Assembly (NCBI RefSeq): GCF_963422355.1 | Contig: NC_085097.1 | Location: 2,536,001 to 2,600,000 of the forward strand | Direction: 5' to 3' | Source of the DNA: Corticium candelabrum | Taxonomy: Eukaryota > Porifera > Homoscleromorpha > Homosclerophorida > Plakinidae | DNA: 64,000 nucleotides | Shown: positions 44,350 through 54,858 of the stretch, piece after piece | Numbering within the stretch: position 1 is the stretch's first letter | How the letters are laid out: every line of letters starts with the position of its first letter | Translations under genes and position numbers: made by a program | The notes under the pieces: model-generated | What the model was told of the DNA's origin: nothing | Seen by the model: the letters and a program-made list of their open reading frames with translations, nothing else | The model's database searches: none

Positions 44350-45470
44350 CTTTAGGGTCTGAACAAGCGTTTGGCACTATAGAGGAGATACGGTGAGGTA
44401 GAAATTGCAGCCGCGAGACAAAAAAGCTTGCAATGTCACGATACCAACACCTGAGAGAGATATAAAAACATTAACTTGCAGAAACCTCTCAGCTAATGAT
44501 GTCAAAGTGACAATTACTATAAAGGTTAGGAAAGATCTTCAACTTATATGCCAAGAGGATATAATGTTTGCGGTATTGTACTGTTATTATTGGTTTGTGA
44601 TTGTAAACGTCGTAGAGTCGTTGTGTACTTGTACTTGGTAGATGTGCTGTACGGTATTGTACTTGATCAGATTTAAGTTATCGGTAAATCCCAACTACCT
44701 ATCTTGTGGGATCTGACTACTATAGAGAAGATACGGTGAGGTAGAAATTGCGCTGCGAAACAAAGAAGCTTGCAGTGTCATGATAGAAACACCTGGGAGA
44801 TTTACAAACACCTAACTTGCAGAAACCTTTCAGCTAATGATGTCAAAGTGGCAATGACTAAGAGTTCTGTATGAAAGTGTTGCTTTTTGAAAGATTTTCA
44901 ACTTTAAATACTTGACAAGAGAACATGATGTTTTCCCTTAACACCAATCTGTCTAACCTCAGTCAGAATTGCATTGTATGCTGATGACACTACATTCCGT
45001 GTGTCTTTGACTAACAATGGACTACACTAACAACAGACTACAACAAAACAAATCTTAGCGAAATATGCGTTGACATGAGGGTCAAAGTTAAATCCTAACA
45101 AAACAAAAGGCATTTGACTTGTGGTTCGCGGTATAATCGGAAAATTGTTCGCTAAAAATTGCCTGTTCGTTAGAAAGCATAAAGATATTGATAATTAGCT
45201 TGCATCGAGACTATCAATAAAACACTCCAATGTAACTGAGACGCAGCATTGCAACAAAATAGTGAAAGGCTAAAGCTAATCATTCATGGCAGTTATAAAC
45301 GACTTTTCTACAAACTAAATCCACTCTTTGATTTAGAAGCAGATTGAAGCATGCCCTGCCATACCATTTGACTGATTACAAAGAGCCAAAACCGTTCATT
45401 ATATAAAAGGTGTGTTCTAATTTTGACGTCACTTTCTGCATTTCGCGCGAGTCTGGGTTACCAGATTATT
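44350..45470 (+). pseudogene. LINE-A fragment (two tandem 5' parts)
   Basis: The shared segment L-S-A-N-D-V-K-V appears twice (about 44490 and 44830). The second is followed by I-A-L-Y-A-D-D-T-T-F-R-V-S-L at about 44965-45005 and C-terminal RT segments to about 45400. A local duplication of the upstream part is therefore likely. Confidence 0.6.
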
Positions 45471-46640
45471 GCACTCAACGCTAACCGTAACCCTGACCCA
45501 ACGCTAACCGTAACCCTAACTCGCAATTCTGAAGCTGGCCGAAGTAAGAACGTCTAGCAGCCCGTTGGGGCATTGTATGACGAGAGCCACTGCGAAAATG
45601 GTGAGTGCCAAATGGAGACAGCATGAAAAGAGGAAAGAAGGCCAATGCAATGCTAAAGATGCTCCAAGATTTAGTTAAACAGCCTGTAGTTAACAATTAA
45701 CAATACACACGTTGACTGCCTAGCAAGAAGTTGATCTGCCCACAAGTAACTCACATTAAACCCAGTTTAAAAAGTTTGATTACAACACAATAAGAGTGAA
45801 TCGTCTTAAAATCATTTCAGAGAATATTTCTCTTAAAATAAAGCCTTAAATCAACTCAGAGAAAATCCGCTTGCTGAGTGCATTTCTCTAAACATAAACT
45901 CAGATATCTGAGTGTGACGACTGTCAATTCAGTATTGCATAATCTCACAATGTTTCTCATACTCTTTCATCTCATCTATTGGGCAGACGAACATCAAGAG
46001 AGTACCGCACTGTAAGAAAGAGTGCCAAATGTCTCGGTCAATCCCAGAAATTATAAACAAATCATTAAAAACAGTTAGTCGGTTACCACATGCAGTCTCT
46101 CGTGGGCTAGGTTGACACCTCACAGAAAACTGTAAATCTCGCCTAAATTAACAGCTAAATTCCGTCTTAGGGTGTGTCATCAAGCTGCTCCGTGATCAGA
46201 ACACCGAATTTCGAGTTCTTCCCTATTCAACTAAAACTACGTCTAAAAACAAGCTTAGCTATTCGATAATGTTACCTCAAAAGTATTTCGCGCAATTTTG
46301 GTGCTGCGCCAAGTTAAAGAAGGATTAGAAGAAGGTCTTCCATGCGCAAGCGTCGCCGAAAGTATCTAGTCATTCTCCGCCATTCTGCACGATATGGGAA
46401 CGCAGATGCGCTTTCCACGTGGTAGACACGTGACGCAACTCTACGTATAGAATCTAATGACGTTCGTTGGATATAATTCAAATTATCATATCCTGCGTGT
46501 ATCAAGCGCAGTTGCATTTATACGGGTAGTTGGGGCGTGGTTTACAACAACTAATTGTTGCAACGGGTTCCCAACGCATAACAACCAATCAGCACGTCTG
46601 ACACTAATTACCGCGAAGTATTATGTTCGTTTCCGGTTTC
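45471..46640. other. Unassigned, with a 23-bp telomere-like doublet
   Basis: At 45476-45520 the unit CAACGCTAACCGTAACCCTG(ACC) occurs twice in tandem and includes TAACCCTAAC-like strings. The rest shows no coding pattern. Confidence 0.5.
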
Positions 46641-46649
46641 GTAAACGAA

Positions 46650-47242
46650 GCATGTTTGAGATGCCTCGTCCTCGCGTGTTGGTGGAAGAAGAATTCCTCA
46701 TCCAAAACCTGAAACAGGCAGCTACTTTCGCTGTAACGGCTATGGTTTCGTTGATCTTGAGCTGTTTTCAGGGCAGTTGGAGGAAGTTGCAGGGAGTTCC
46801 ACGTGCAAGAAAGTAAGTCTGCGACTGAAGATTGGAAGCAATAGACTAGGATTTTCTATTGCGCTGTTGCTGGAGTTTACGTACAGGTGAGTGTCGCTGA
46901 ACGCAATGAACATTAGGATGATATGATATCACGCGGCTGAAATAAACACCCGCTAGAGATTGTGCGTACTTCTTTCTAGGTATTGCGGTGCTTTTGAACT
47001 TCGAAACGAATTGGACGTGGTGGAAATAACCCTTTCGAAGTGAATAGAAGAATGGTGCTGGCAGCTCGTGGGATTGGGTGTTGTCTCAATGATTTAGAGG
47101 CGAGCGTTGTCACTTGCTCTAGTACACGTTCTTTATTTCATTCATGTAGAAACTAGCAGCAGTTGTTGGGCATGAACGGCGGTTTGGGCAATGAGTCATT
47201 TGCATCAAACCAGAAGGCTGTGCAGGTTGCTGTTGTTTCTGT
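46650..47242 (+). pseudogene. Second Mutator-like transposase, 5' part
   Basis: From about 46675 a frame reads G-Y-G-F-V-D-L-E-L-F-S-G-Q-L, T-C-K-K-V-S-L-R-L, R-L-G-F-S-I-A-L-L-L-E-F-T-Y. This is the same layout as Y-R-F-I-D-M-D-V-L-A-A-F-L...G-L-A-S-K-L in the gene at 32695. An intron 46887-46979 (93 bp, GTGAGT...TCTAG) joins it to Y-C-G-A-F-E-L-R-N-E. Then N-R-R-M-V-L-A-A-R-G-I-G-C-C matches H-R-R-V-V-L-S-M-R-M-I-G-C-G. Another intron is likely near 47100-47148, before K-A-V-Q-V-A-V-V-S. The gene is interrupted at 47242 by hAT-A and continues at 49936. Confidence 0.65.
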
Positions 47243-49935
47243 CATAGGCGTAGGAACCGTGGGGGCACTGGGGGCACGTGCCCCCACAACCGAGCCAGGC
47301 TGTCACGCCGACGTGTCGTGTGCGCATGTGCACGTTACACGTGAAGGTATGTCTGACAACGGCATTGGACCTGGACGCGAGATCGAGGAGCGCACACCGC
47401 CTCCACCACCTAAAAGACGGAATCAGAGTATTCTGAACTTCTTTCCTGCCTCGTCCAACTCCGATACAGCGGTGAGTAGAAGCTCATCAGGTAGCGCAGT
47501 TGATGCTGGAGCTAGCGTCTTCTCTGACCTTGATCAGGGATTTACATCAAGAAGTACATTTTTCTGAACCTTTCTCGTGTTATCTAAGACGTTTACCCTT
47601 TATAATTGTCGATAGGTACTGCCTGCTCTTCTGCGTGTTGTCAAGAGACTCTGTCACCGTTCCAACCCAAAGACCCAGCTGTTATAAACAACACCAAAAG
47701 GAAGCAAGGCAAGAAATACAGAGCATTTTCTCCCACTTGGTATACGAGCTATCCTTGGCTGACTCTGTGCACAACCAGGAGCAAAGTCTACTGCACATAT
47801 TGCAGATATTGTAGTAGGAAAGGGTTGCTAGGTCTGGCCACTAAAGGAGAAGATAACTTTATTGACACAGGGTTTGACAATTGGAAAAAGGCTCACGAAA
47901 GAGTCTCTGTACATGCTCAATCTGGTCATCATAAAGCTGTTTTTAAAGCTGAGCAACTAAAGCATGACAGTGTGGATGCACTCTTGTGCAGACAAGCTAT
48001 GGTTGATCAAAAACTTCACCGGCAAACTCAGTTATCAACATTGAGGTACTTGCTTCGAGAAGGAATGGCTGTTAGGGGTCACCATGAGGAAGAAGGTAAC
48101 TTGGCTCAGCTTTTGCTCCTGAGAAGTAATGAGATCCCTCAACTAAAGGTTTGGCTCAAGGAGAAGAAGTAGTGTTCCCCTGAAATTCAAAACGAACGGA
48201 TTTCTCTTATGGGATTGTGTGTTTTGAGAGGTCTTTTGTCTGAAATTAGAAATGCACGGTACTATTCCATTATTGCTGACGAGGCAACAGATGTTGGTCA
48301 CAAGGAACAACTTGTGGTTTGGATCAGGTGGGTGGATGATAATTTTGATATCCACGAGGACACAATTCAGCTTATCAATGTTCCAAAAACTGACGCACAG
48401 ACTTTGACTACTTGTATCAAGGATTGTTTGTTGAGATGCTGTCTGCCCATGTCTCAATGCCGCGGTCAGGCATACGATGGTGCAGGTAATATGAGTGGAT
48501 ATTTAAATGGTGTGGCGGCTAAAATTCAAAATGATGTACCATCAGCACTCTACGTGCACTGTCTGGCCCATTGCACTAATTTATGTTTCAAACAATAGGT
48601 CGTCAGTGTCAACATGTAAGAGATGCATTGGATCTGGCCAGGAGTGTTGCTGATCTTATTAGATACTCCCCAAAAGATCGTCATTATTTCAAGCTCTGCA
48701 GGCTCAACTACCTCCAGGCTCTGACCGTTCACCTTCGTTAAAACCTTTGTGTCCTACAAAGTGGACTGTGCGCACCTCAGCACTGCATTCGATTTCGAAC
48801 AATTATTGTGTGCTGTGTGAAACATTACAGAAGGTTAATGCTGAATGCCACGATGAGTATGGGCGTACTGCTGGTGGGTACCTTGCTCAAATGGAAAAGT
48901 TTAGTACGTATCTCGGTCTCAAAATGTCTCATTTAATCTTTGGTGCTGGTGAGCAGCTATCCATATCATTGCAGGGGTAAGACACAACTTTGCAGGAGGC
49001 TACGACAGCGGCAGATTTAGCAGTATGTCATCTTGAACGGCTGAGGACTGATGAGAAGTTTCATTCGTTTATGAGGATGTAGTCAAATGCTCAAAGAATC
49101 TCACAGCACCACCTTGCCTCCCAAGATACAGGCGTCCACCACAAAGACTGGATGAGGCAGGCTTAACTAGCCATGAATTTTCTTCCCCTGAATGTTATTT
49201 CAAGCAGCAGTATTTTGAAGTGTTAGATTTGCTGGTTAATGAACTCAAACGACGGTTCCAGCAGAAGAGAGGTATGCCTGTGGCAGCTACTATTGAGAAG
49301 CTACTATTAGATGCAGTAAATGGTACGTACACCATGGATGGTACTGCTTTACCAGAAGAACTACAACTCTACAAAGATGACCTTGATTTATCTCGACTGA
49401 AATACCAGCTATCAATGCTTCCAGATGTTGTCCAAGTCAGAAATCGAAAGCTTGAAAACAATCCACCAATTACAGAAGTGACAAATGTAAGAACAATATG
49501 TTCTATCATGGCTGACATTTCTCTCTGTAAGGAGATGCTTTCAGAAGTTGTTCACTTGATTAAACTTTTCTACACTATTCCTGTCACCACCTCTACTGCT
49601 GAGATAACATTTTCAGCACTTAGGAGATTGAAGACATATCTGAGAACCACAATGAGTCAGGAAAGACTAAATCATGCAATGTCTCTCTATGTGCACAAGG
49701 ACAGAACGGATAACATAGATCTAGATGAAATTGCAAATTCCTTTATAACTGTTAACGAGAGGAGAAGAAACCTTTTTGGTCATGTTTAGTTATTTGTCAA
49801 CATTATGACTCTTGATATCTGTCAACACTATGACTCTTGATATCTGTGCGAGTGCCCATGCGCCGCTGATATACAAAGTGCACGCATTCAATAATTGTGC
49901 CCCCCCCCCCAATAGTAATCACTTTCCTACGCCTG
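47243..49935 (+). mobile_element. hAT-A transposon, copy 2
   Basis: Left end CATAGGCGTAGGAACC. Bases 47270-47285 form the perfect palindrome GGGGGCACGTGCCCCC. The right end TTTCCTACGCC follows a run of C. TCTGT flanks both sides (47238-47242, 49936-49940). Removing the element joins V-V-S-V to A-K-V-E-M-E-R in the Mutator-like frame. Confidence 0.85.
47349..49789 (+). pseudogene. hAT-A transposase, copy 2
   Basis: Same exon-intron plan as copy 1 (start M-S-D-N-G-I-G-P, exon 1 with N-Q-S-I-L-N-F-F). It shares the same TAG at 48170-48172. Additional frameshifts at about 48590, 48670 and 49065, a TAA near 48978, and loss of a short codon block (48025, Q-M-L-L-T in copy 1) make it more decayed. 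The C-terminal hAT domain from 49220 is intact except T-A-E-I for T-A-E-R. Confidence 0.85.
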
Positions 49936-50150
49936 TCTGTGGCCAAGGTGGAAATGGAGAGAGCAAGAGTAGTACATAAACTCAAAACGTACCGTGATAC
50001 TGCAACACCTAATCCTGGTGGGTAACTAACACACTCCATAGGAATACTTCTACGTAAATTTTTGTTTTCTTCAATAGCCACCTACCATCCAAATGATGAT
50101 GATGATGACAAGGAGCTTCGTATGAGTTTCGATGTATGCTACAATCATTG
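49936..50150 (+). pseudogene. Second Mutator-like transposase, 3' part
   Basis: Continues the gene cut by hAT-A: A-K-V-E-M-E-R-A-R-V-V-H-K-L-K-T-Y, intron at about 50022-50079 (GTAACT...CAATAG), then D-D-D-D-K-E-L-R-M-S-F-D-V. In the complete relative this is the position of I-G-V-S-G-D-G-T-W. The Asp-rich stretch matches a GAT microsatellite, and coding is lost after about 50150. Confidence 0.6.
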
Positions 50151-50450
50151 GGCCAGATTCATACAGCGCCGCGCGATTTACTGCAGATTTCTACTAGCTG
50201 TAGCCTGTCCTCAGCGGCACGCCACTGACATTTTGGAGATTGCCTTCTAAAATAAGATTTTTTGCCGCGTAGCATCACAATGTTCTCGCTAATTAAACGG
50301 TTTCCGTGCATTTCTGAAGAGCGGCGGGCCGCTTGTTGCCGCCTAACTGAACGGCACCTATTGTAAAGCTCTCAAGTGTCTCTTTCCTTTAGTTTCGGAG
50401 TTGGTCGCTCGACAGTTTGCAGCATCACATAAGACACATGCACTGTACTC
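50151..50450. repeat. Repeat shared with 12606-12750 and 30370-30510
   Basis: Contains GCGCGATTT, CAGATTTCTACTAGC and TGCCGCCTAACTGAA strings in the same order as the other two places. It precedes the Harbinger gene and may be its leader or a related MITE. Confidence 0.6.
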
Positions 50451-51224
50451 TGGGAAGTCTTCCAACCTCCCTATGTCAAAGCGCCATTAAATGAAGAAGA
50501 GTGGAAAGGGATAGCAACTGAATTTGAAAAAATCTGGAATTTTCCGAACTGCATTGGAGTAACTGATGGAAAACGTGTGATTCAAGCGCCAGCTGGTGCT
50601 GGGTCCGTGTACTACAATTATAAAGGAACCCACTATTGTCCTTATGGCTGTTTGCGATGCGCATTATCGCTTCCTAATAGTTGATGTAGGAGATAGTGGT
50701 CGGCATAGTGATGGAGGTCTTCTTGCACAGTCAGCATTCGGGTAAGCACTAGAGTCTGGCACCCTTTCATTGCCATCGTCAAGAGTATTGCCTGGCCCAG
50801 AAACAGATGCTCCATATGTCTTTGTGGGCTCCATATGTCTTTGTAGATGACGAAGCATTCCTCTACGAACACACATGCTTCGGCCATACCCAGGCAGGAA
50901 TCTGCCAGATGCAAAGAATGTGTTTAATTACCGTCTTAGTCAAGCTCGAAGAATCATTGAAAACTCTTTTGGAATTCTCACAGCTAGGTGGCAACTTTTT
51001 AGAAAGCCTATCGTCGCTCAACCAGAACATGTAGTAACTTTCACCAGAGCTGCCATTGCTCTCCATAATTTCCTACGGATCACCGACAAAAAATCTACAG
51101 ACTATTGCCCAGTAGATTTTAGCGATGCAGAAGATAGTGTAGGGAATGTACTGGAAGGAAGTTGGAGGGATGCAGTAACGGCTGAAGGAGGATTAGAAAG
51201 AGTAGGGCAAGTTGGGAGCAATTG
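50451..51224 (+). pseudogene. Harbinger-type transposase (DDE_Tnp_4)
   Basis: Frames give E-E-W-K-G-I-A-T-E-F-E-K-I-W-N-F-P, N-C-I-G-V-T-D-G-K-R-V (first Asp), [23 protein letters not shown] (second Asp), then R-P-Y-P-G-R-N-L-P, and A-R-R-I-I-E-N-S-F-G-I-L (third, Glu). The C-terminus W-R-D-A-V ends at 51224. Frameshifts are at about 50640 and 50840, the second at a small tandem duplication of GCTCCATATGTCTTTGT (50809-50844). The family cuts at 3-bp TWA targets. The N-terminal HTH and companion MYB-like protein are not seen. Confidence 0.85.
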
Positions 51225-51885
51225 ATTTAGTAGATCAGCAGCTGAAGTACGAGAGTGCTTCAGCAACTATTTCATGTCTGCCTAAGGACAAGTTGATTGG
51301 CAGTACCATCACCTCCATCGCACATCTTATCACTAGATGTAGAGTGAAGTTAACAACGGTTTTCTAAAAGCCAACAATATAGATCAAAGAGAGCACAAAC
51401 TTATGCTTTGGTGGTCACGCATGTACATTGCATGAATGTCATGACTTTCCATTCCACCATGATAGTACTCTGAAACATTTAAAGATTGGGTATTTAGCTA
51501 CCTTTAGAAAGGGTATTTAGTTACTTATTTGCTTAGAATCAAATCTCTTTGAAGCAATTAAATGCTTTTAAAAAGCCGGTTTGTGAGCAGCCTGTAGAGA
51601 GCTCAGGTTGTGTATGTGTTGTATGGGAACTCTGTATAGATTGATGATGATGTATTCTGCTGATGCGGGTGCTGTTGTGGAAAGAAAAGCAAGTTGTTGG
51701 CAGGTCACTCAGTGCTCGAAATAGCGGTCGGACATCAGACATTTCCGAACCCTTTTGTCGTTTGAAGGATCACGGAGAAGAACGTTCGGACAAGATGTTA
51801 AACTTTAGAAACGCAACTGTAGACCTACCGTAAAGGAGCTCTAGTGTCTTGCTATTAATAGACAAAACGTTTACTACTCACCATA
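51225..51885. other. Unassigned flank
   Basis: Repeated GGGTATTTAG(C/T)TAC at about 51488-51523 is the only structure noticed. Confidence 0.45.
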
Positions 51886-51893
51886 TTACTACA

Positions 51894-52415
51894 GGCTGGT
51901 TCACAATAGACGTATGCACGTTCACAATATGCATCCGATCCGCGCGCGGCGCAGCGGATCGCTGTTCACAATATGACGGAGTGCGTGTGCGCTGCGCTCT
52001 GATGACTATAATTAGATTACGTACTAATTGTCACATGACAATATCTAGCCACGTGACTATCACAATATGTCTACTAATGCAAAGAAACAGACAAGGAAGC
52101 CGTCTAACGGCTTCTATCAGAAGCTCTTCAATGCTGTCCATGGCACGCGCCCTTGACTTGAATTCCCGGACATGGCACTCTACATCTCGTGACCAATTAA
52201 ACATGTGCGGTGATTGGAGAACTGTAAATTACATTTCCTGTTTGGCGTACGACGTTTCCGGTAGAGCGCATCGAAATAGAGCTGATCCTATTGTTGCGCT
52301 CCGCTCTGCGCCACTGCGCTCCGACGGCGGCATCCTTTGATGTTGGCGCACACTGTCGGATCGGATCGCAGCGCATGCATATTGTGAACATGAGTGCGTC
52401 TATTGTGAACCAGCC
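51894..52415. mobile_element. 522-bp MITE with subterminal repeats
   Basis: Left end GGCTGGTTCACAATAGACG and right end, reverse-complemented, GGCTGGTTCACAATAGACG, identical over 19 bases, continuing with CGTTCACAATATGCAT-like and CCGATCCG strings. Flanked by TTACTAC(A/T) at 51886-51893 and 52416-52423, an ~8-bp duplication with one difference, as in hAT elements. The string TCACAATA(T/G) recurs at 51902, 51923, 51967, 52060 and inverted near 52380 and 52402. It encodes no convincing protein. Confidence 0.85.
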
Positions 52416-52423
52416 TTACTACT

Positions 52424-52712
52424 GTCTACGATTACGCAATGCTCAGGCGCGCGACATCACTGCGGAGAACGGCCAAAACCACGTGGGGTGAGGCACGAGA
52501 CAACAACGGCGCTGAACGACCAATACATGCGTCAACATTCGAGGATTTCAAGCCGGGCATTACATCGTCCCCCATCGCTGATAATTCAAGCCAACCGAAT
52601 CTCACTGTGACTCTGGCGGCCCTCAAAGAGGAAGACCACGCGTCCACTGGGGCAGCCATTTTGAAAATTCACCGTCAATATCCAGGATAGAGGTCAGATG
52701 CATGTGAAATAA
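52424..52712. other. Flank of the non-LTR element
   Basis: Short frame with no known domain. It precedes the 5'-truncated R2/HERO-like element. Confidence 0.4.
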
Positions 52713-54569
52713 ATGGAAGATGCTAGAAGGAATCGTCGCTGTCTGTCTGTTTGCTGGTTGGACTTTGCAAATGCGTACGGATCCGTGCCTCACTGGTTGG
52801 TTCGAGAAAGCTTTGTTCTTCATCATGCGCCACTCCACTTACAGAAAGTGGTTATGAATCTCTATTCATCACTTCAGCTGCTGGTATCTACATCAGAATG
52901 GTCCACCCCTTCTATTCCATGTCACAAAGGGGTATTCCAAGGCGACCCTTTCTCGGTGATAGTTTTCAATACAGTGATCAATACTCTAGTTCTTCAATTA
53001 CAACAGTCTGCCCCATCGATTGGTTACAAGTTACAAAACACAAAGCATATTGTTAACACTCTTCTCTTTGCTGACGACTTAACTCTTCTCGCCAGAAATT
53101 CCAAGAACCTACAAACCCTCTGCGACATCGTGTCCAAGTGGTGTTGTTGGTCACAACTGTCCATCAAGCCTTCAAAATGTTCATCGCTCAGTTTATCGTT
53201 CAAGCCGTCTTACCATGCCCGTGACCCTGCCGTTTCTGTTTCTGGTTCTTCAATTCCATTTCTTGGTGAGGACACCTTCAAGTTTTTGGGAATGCCAGTA
53301 AATGGGAAGTTGAGCACTGTGTCTTTCAAGGAATCACTAAAGGCTAAAGTTCGTCAACTAATGGAAAAAGTTGATTCTTGTCTGCTTAGCTGTTGCCGAA
53401 AACTCAAACTTTACAGTCAAGGAGTGTTTCCTAGGCTCGCTTGGTCACTGTCTTTAGTACCACTGGCTCCCAGTTGGGTTAGAACAGACGTGGACAGCAT
53501 AGTGACTTACTTCTTGAAGAAATGGACGAAACTACCCAGATCCGCATGCACTGTTCGTTTATATTTGGAAAAGTCCAAAGGTGGTCTTGGCCTTCCTTGT
53601 CTTTCGCACTGCTCCTCAAAATTTCAGGCATCTAAATCTGCTCGTTTTTTGACCTCATCTGATAACACAATCCGGTACCTGGCAACAAAAGCTGCTGTGA
53701 ATGGGTTTCACCCTGAGAGATTTTCTTCAGTTAGAGAAGGACTTGTTTCTTTATCAGACTCACCTGGACTGTCAGGCTCGTCGCTTGGTGAAAAGACCAA
53801 AAACAGACTTGACAAGAACTTTCAGCAGCATCTTCTGGAGACACTGCAGAGCCGCAAAGTGCAAGGAGCGACAAGCCGGATTGACAATTCTGCGCCAGAT
53901 TTATGGTCAAAAGTTGTTTACAGTTTAACATCAGAACATTTCTCTTTCATTCTAAATGCTGTCTCGGAGTCATTACCAACGAATGCCAATCTTCTCCTGT
54001 GGAAGAAGAGAACAAATGATGGATGTCCACTCTGCCATAAACGACAGACTCTTCTACACGTTCTAAATAATTGTTCTGTTCTCCTTAAGAGAGGCTGTTA
54101 TAATACCCGGCACGACGCTGTTCTCAAGATAATCTACGACACCATCTCTCAGAATACGTCCACCAGTAATTACAACGTTTTCGCTGATCTTGCCTGCAGC
54201 ACTGTTCCATTTCCAACAGACATCGTTGTGACCGCCAAAAGACCTGACGTCATTCTATGGAACGACGTGGTACAGAGAATTTACCTAGTAGAACTTACTG
54301 TCTGTCATGAGTCCAACTTCGATGCAGCTGACGAAAGAAAAACTGCAAGATATTACGACCTAGTGCAGTCTCTGTCAGAAAAGAGATATCTCGTAAAGCA
54401 ATTTAACCTTCTCGTTGGATCGAGAGGTTTTATTCATAATGCCAATTTGAATTCTTTGTGCACGGAACTACGTATACCAGCTAGGACAAAGGAGAACATG
54501 TGTCTTCAGATTATCAAGACTGTCATGGAAGAGTCATTTAAAATCTGGATCAAGAGGAACAGTTCATAG
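52713..54569 (+). CDS. R2/HERO-type non-LTR ORF: RT plus restriction-like endonuclease (5'-truncated)
   Basis: A 618-residue uninterrupted frame. It opens within the RT at C-W-L-D-F-A-N-A-Y-G-S-V-P-H (first catalytic Asp, residue 17), then G-V-F-Q-G-D-P (73-79) and the F-A-D-D-L-T-L-L box (Asp121-122). A gag-like CCHC knuckle C-P-L-C-x7-H-x4-C is at about residues 437-455. The C-terminal restriction-like endonuclease (about 505-545) shows K-R-P-D-V-I-L-W-N and L-V-E-L-T-V...R-K-T-A-R-Y-Y. RT motifs before residue 17 and any N-terminal zinc fingers are missing, as expected for target-primed integration that stopped early. Followed by a 3' UTR with ATAAA at 54751. A recent insertion is implied by the open frame. 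Confidence 0.88.
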   Translation: MEDARRNRRCLSVCWLDFANAYGSVPHWLVRESFVLHHAPLHLQKVVMNLYSSLQLLVSTSEWSTPSIPCHKGVFQGDPFSVIVFNTVINTLVLQLQQSAPSIGYKLQNTKHIVNTLLFADDLTLLARNSKNLQTLCDIVSKWCCWSQLSIKPSKCSSLSLSFKPSYHARDPAVSVSGSSIPFLGEDTFKFLGMPVNGKLSTVSFKESLKAKVRQLMEKVDSCLLSCCRKLKLYSQGVFPRLAWSLSLVPLAPSWVRTDVDSIVTYFLKKWTKLPRSACTVRLYLEKSKGGLGLPCLSHCSSKFQASKSARFLTSSDNTIRYLATKAAVNGFHPERFSSVREGLVSLSDSPGLSGSSLGEKTKNRLDKNFQQHLLETLQSRKVQGATSRIDNSAPDLWSKVVYSLTSEHFSFILNAVSESLPTNANLLLWKKRTNDGCPLCHKRQTLLHVLNNCSVLLKRGCYNTRHDAVLKIIYDTISQNTSTSNYNVFADLACSTVPFPTDIVVTAKRPDVILWNDVVQRIYLVELTVCHESNFDAADERKTARYYDLVQSLSEKRYLVKQFNLLVGSRGFIHNANLNSLCTELRIPARTKENMCLQIIKTVMEESFKIWIKRNSS

Positions 54570-54858
54570 CCTTGTTACTGTGTTTAATTAATGGTTAACT
54601 TAGTCTTCTCTTTTACTTTAGTCTTGCTGTGCTAGCCAACTTCGTTGTAGCTAGTCTAGAGCTCTTAGCTGCTGTCCCATATGTCGCCACGGGATTGTTA
54701 ACCGTGTTGGACAGGGGTTGCTAGCTGCTCCCCATTTGTTTATTTATTTCAATAAATGGGTTTGACTCACATCCAGTGAAGACACAAACTCAGTTACAAT
54801 AACAACAAGTGCTGTTTTTCCATCCACACAAAGTATACCACTTCTATTACCAACTGTT
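54570..54858. other. 3' untranslated region of the non-LTR element
   Basis: Contains a small hairpin, CCCATTT...AAATGGG (about 54730-54760), and AATAAA. The exact 3' end was not found. Confidence 0.5.
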
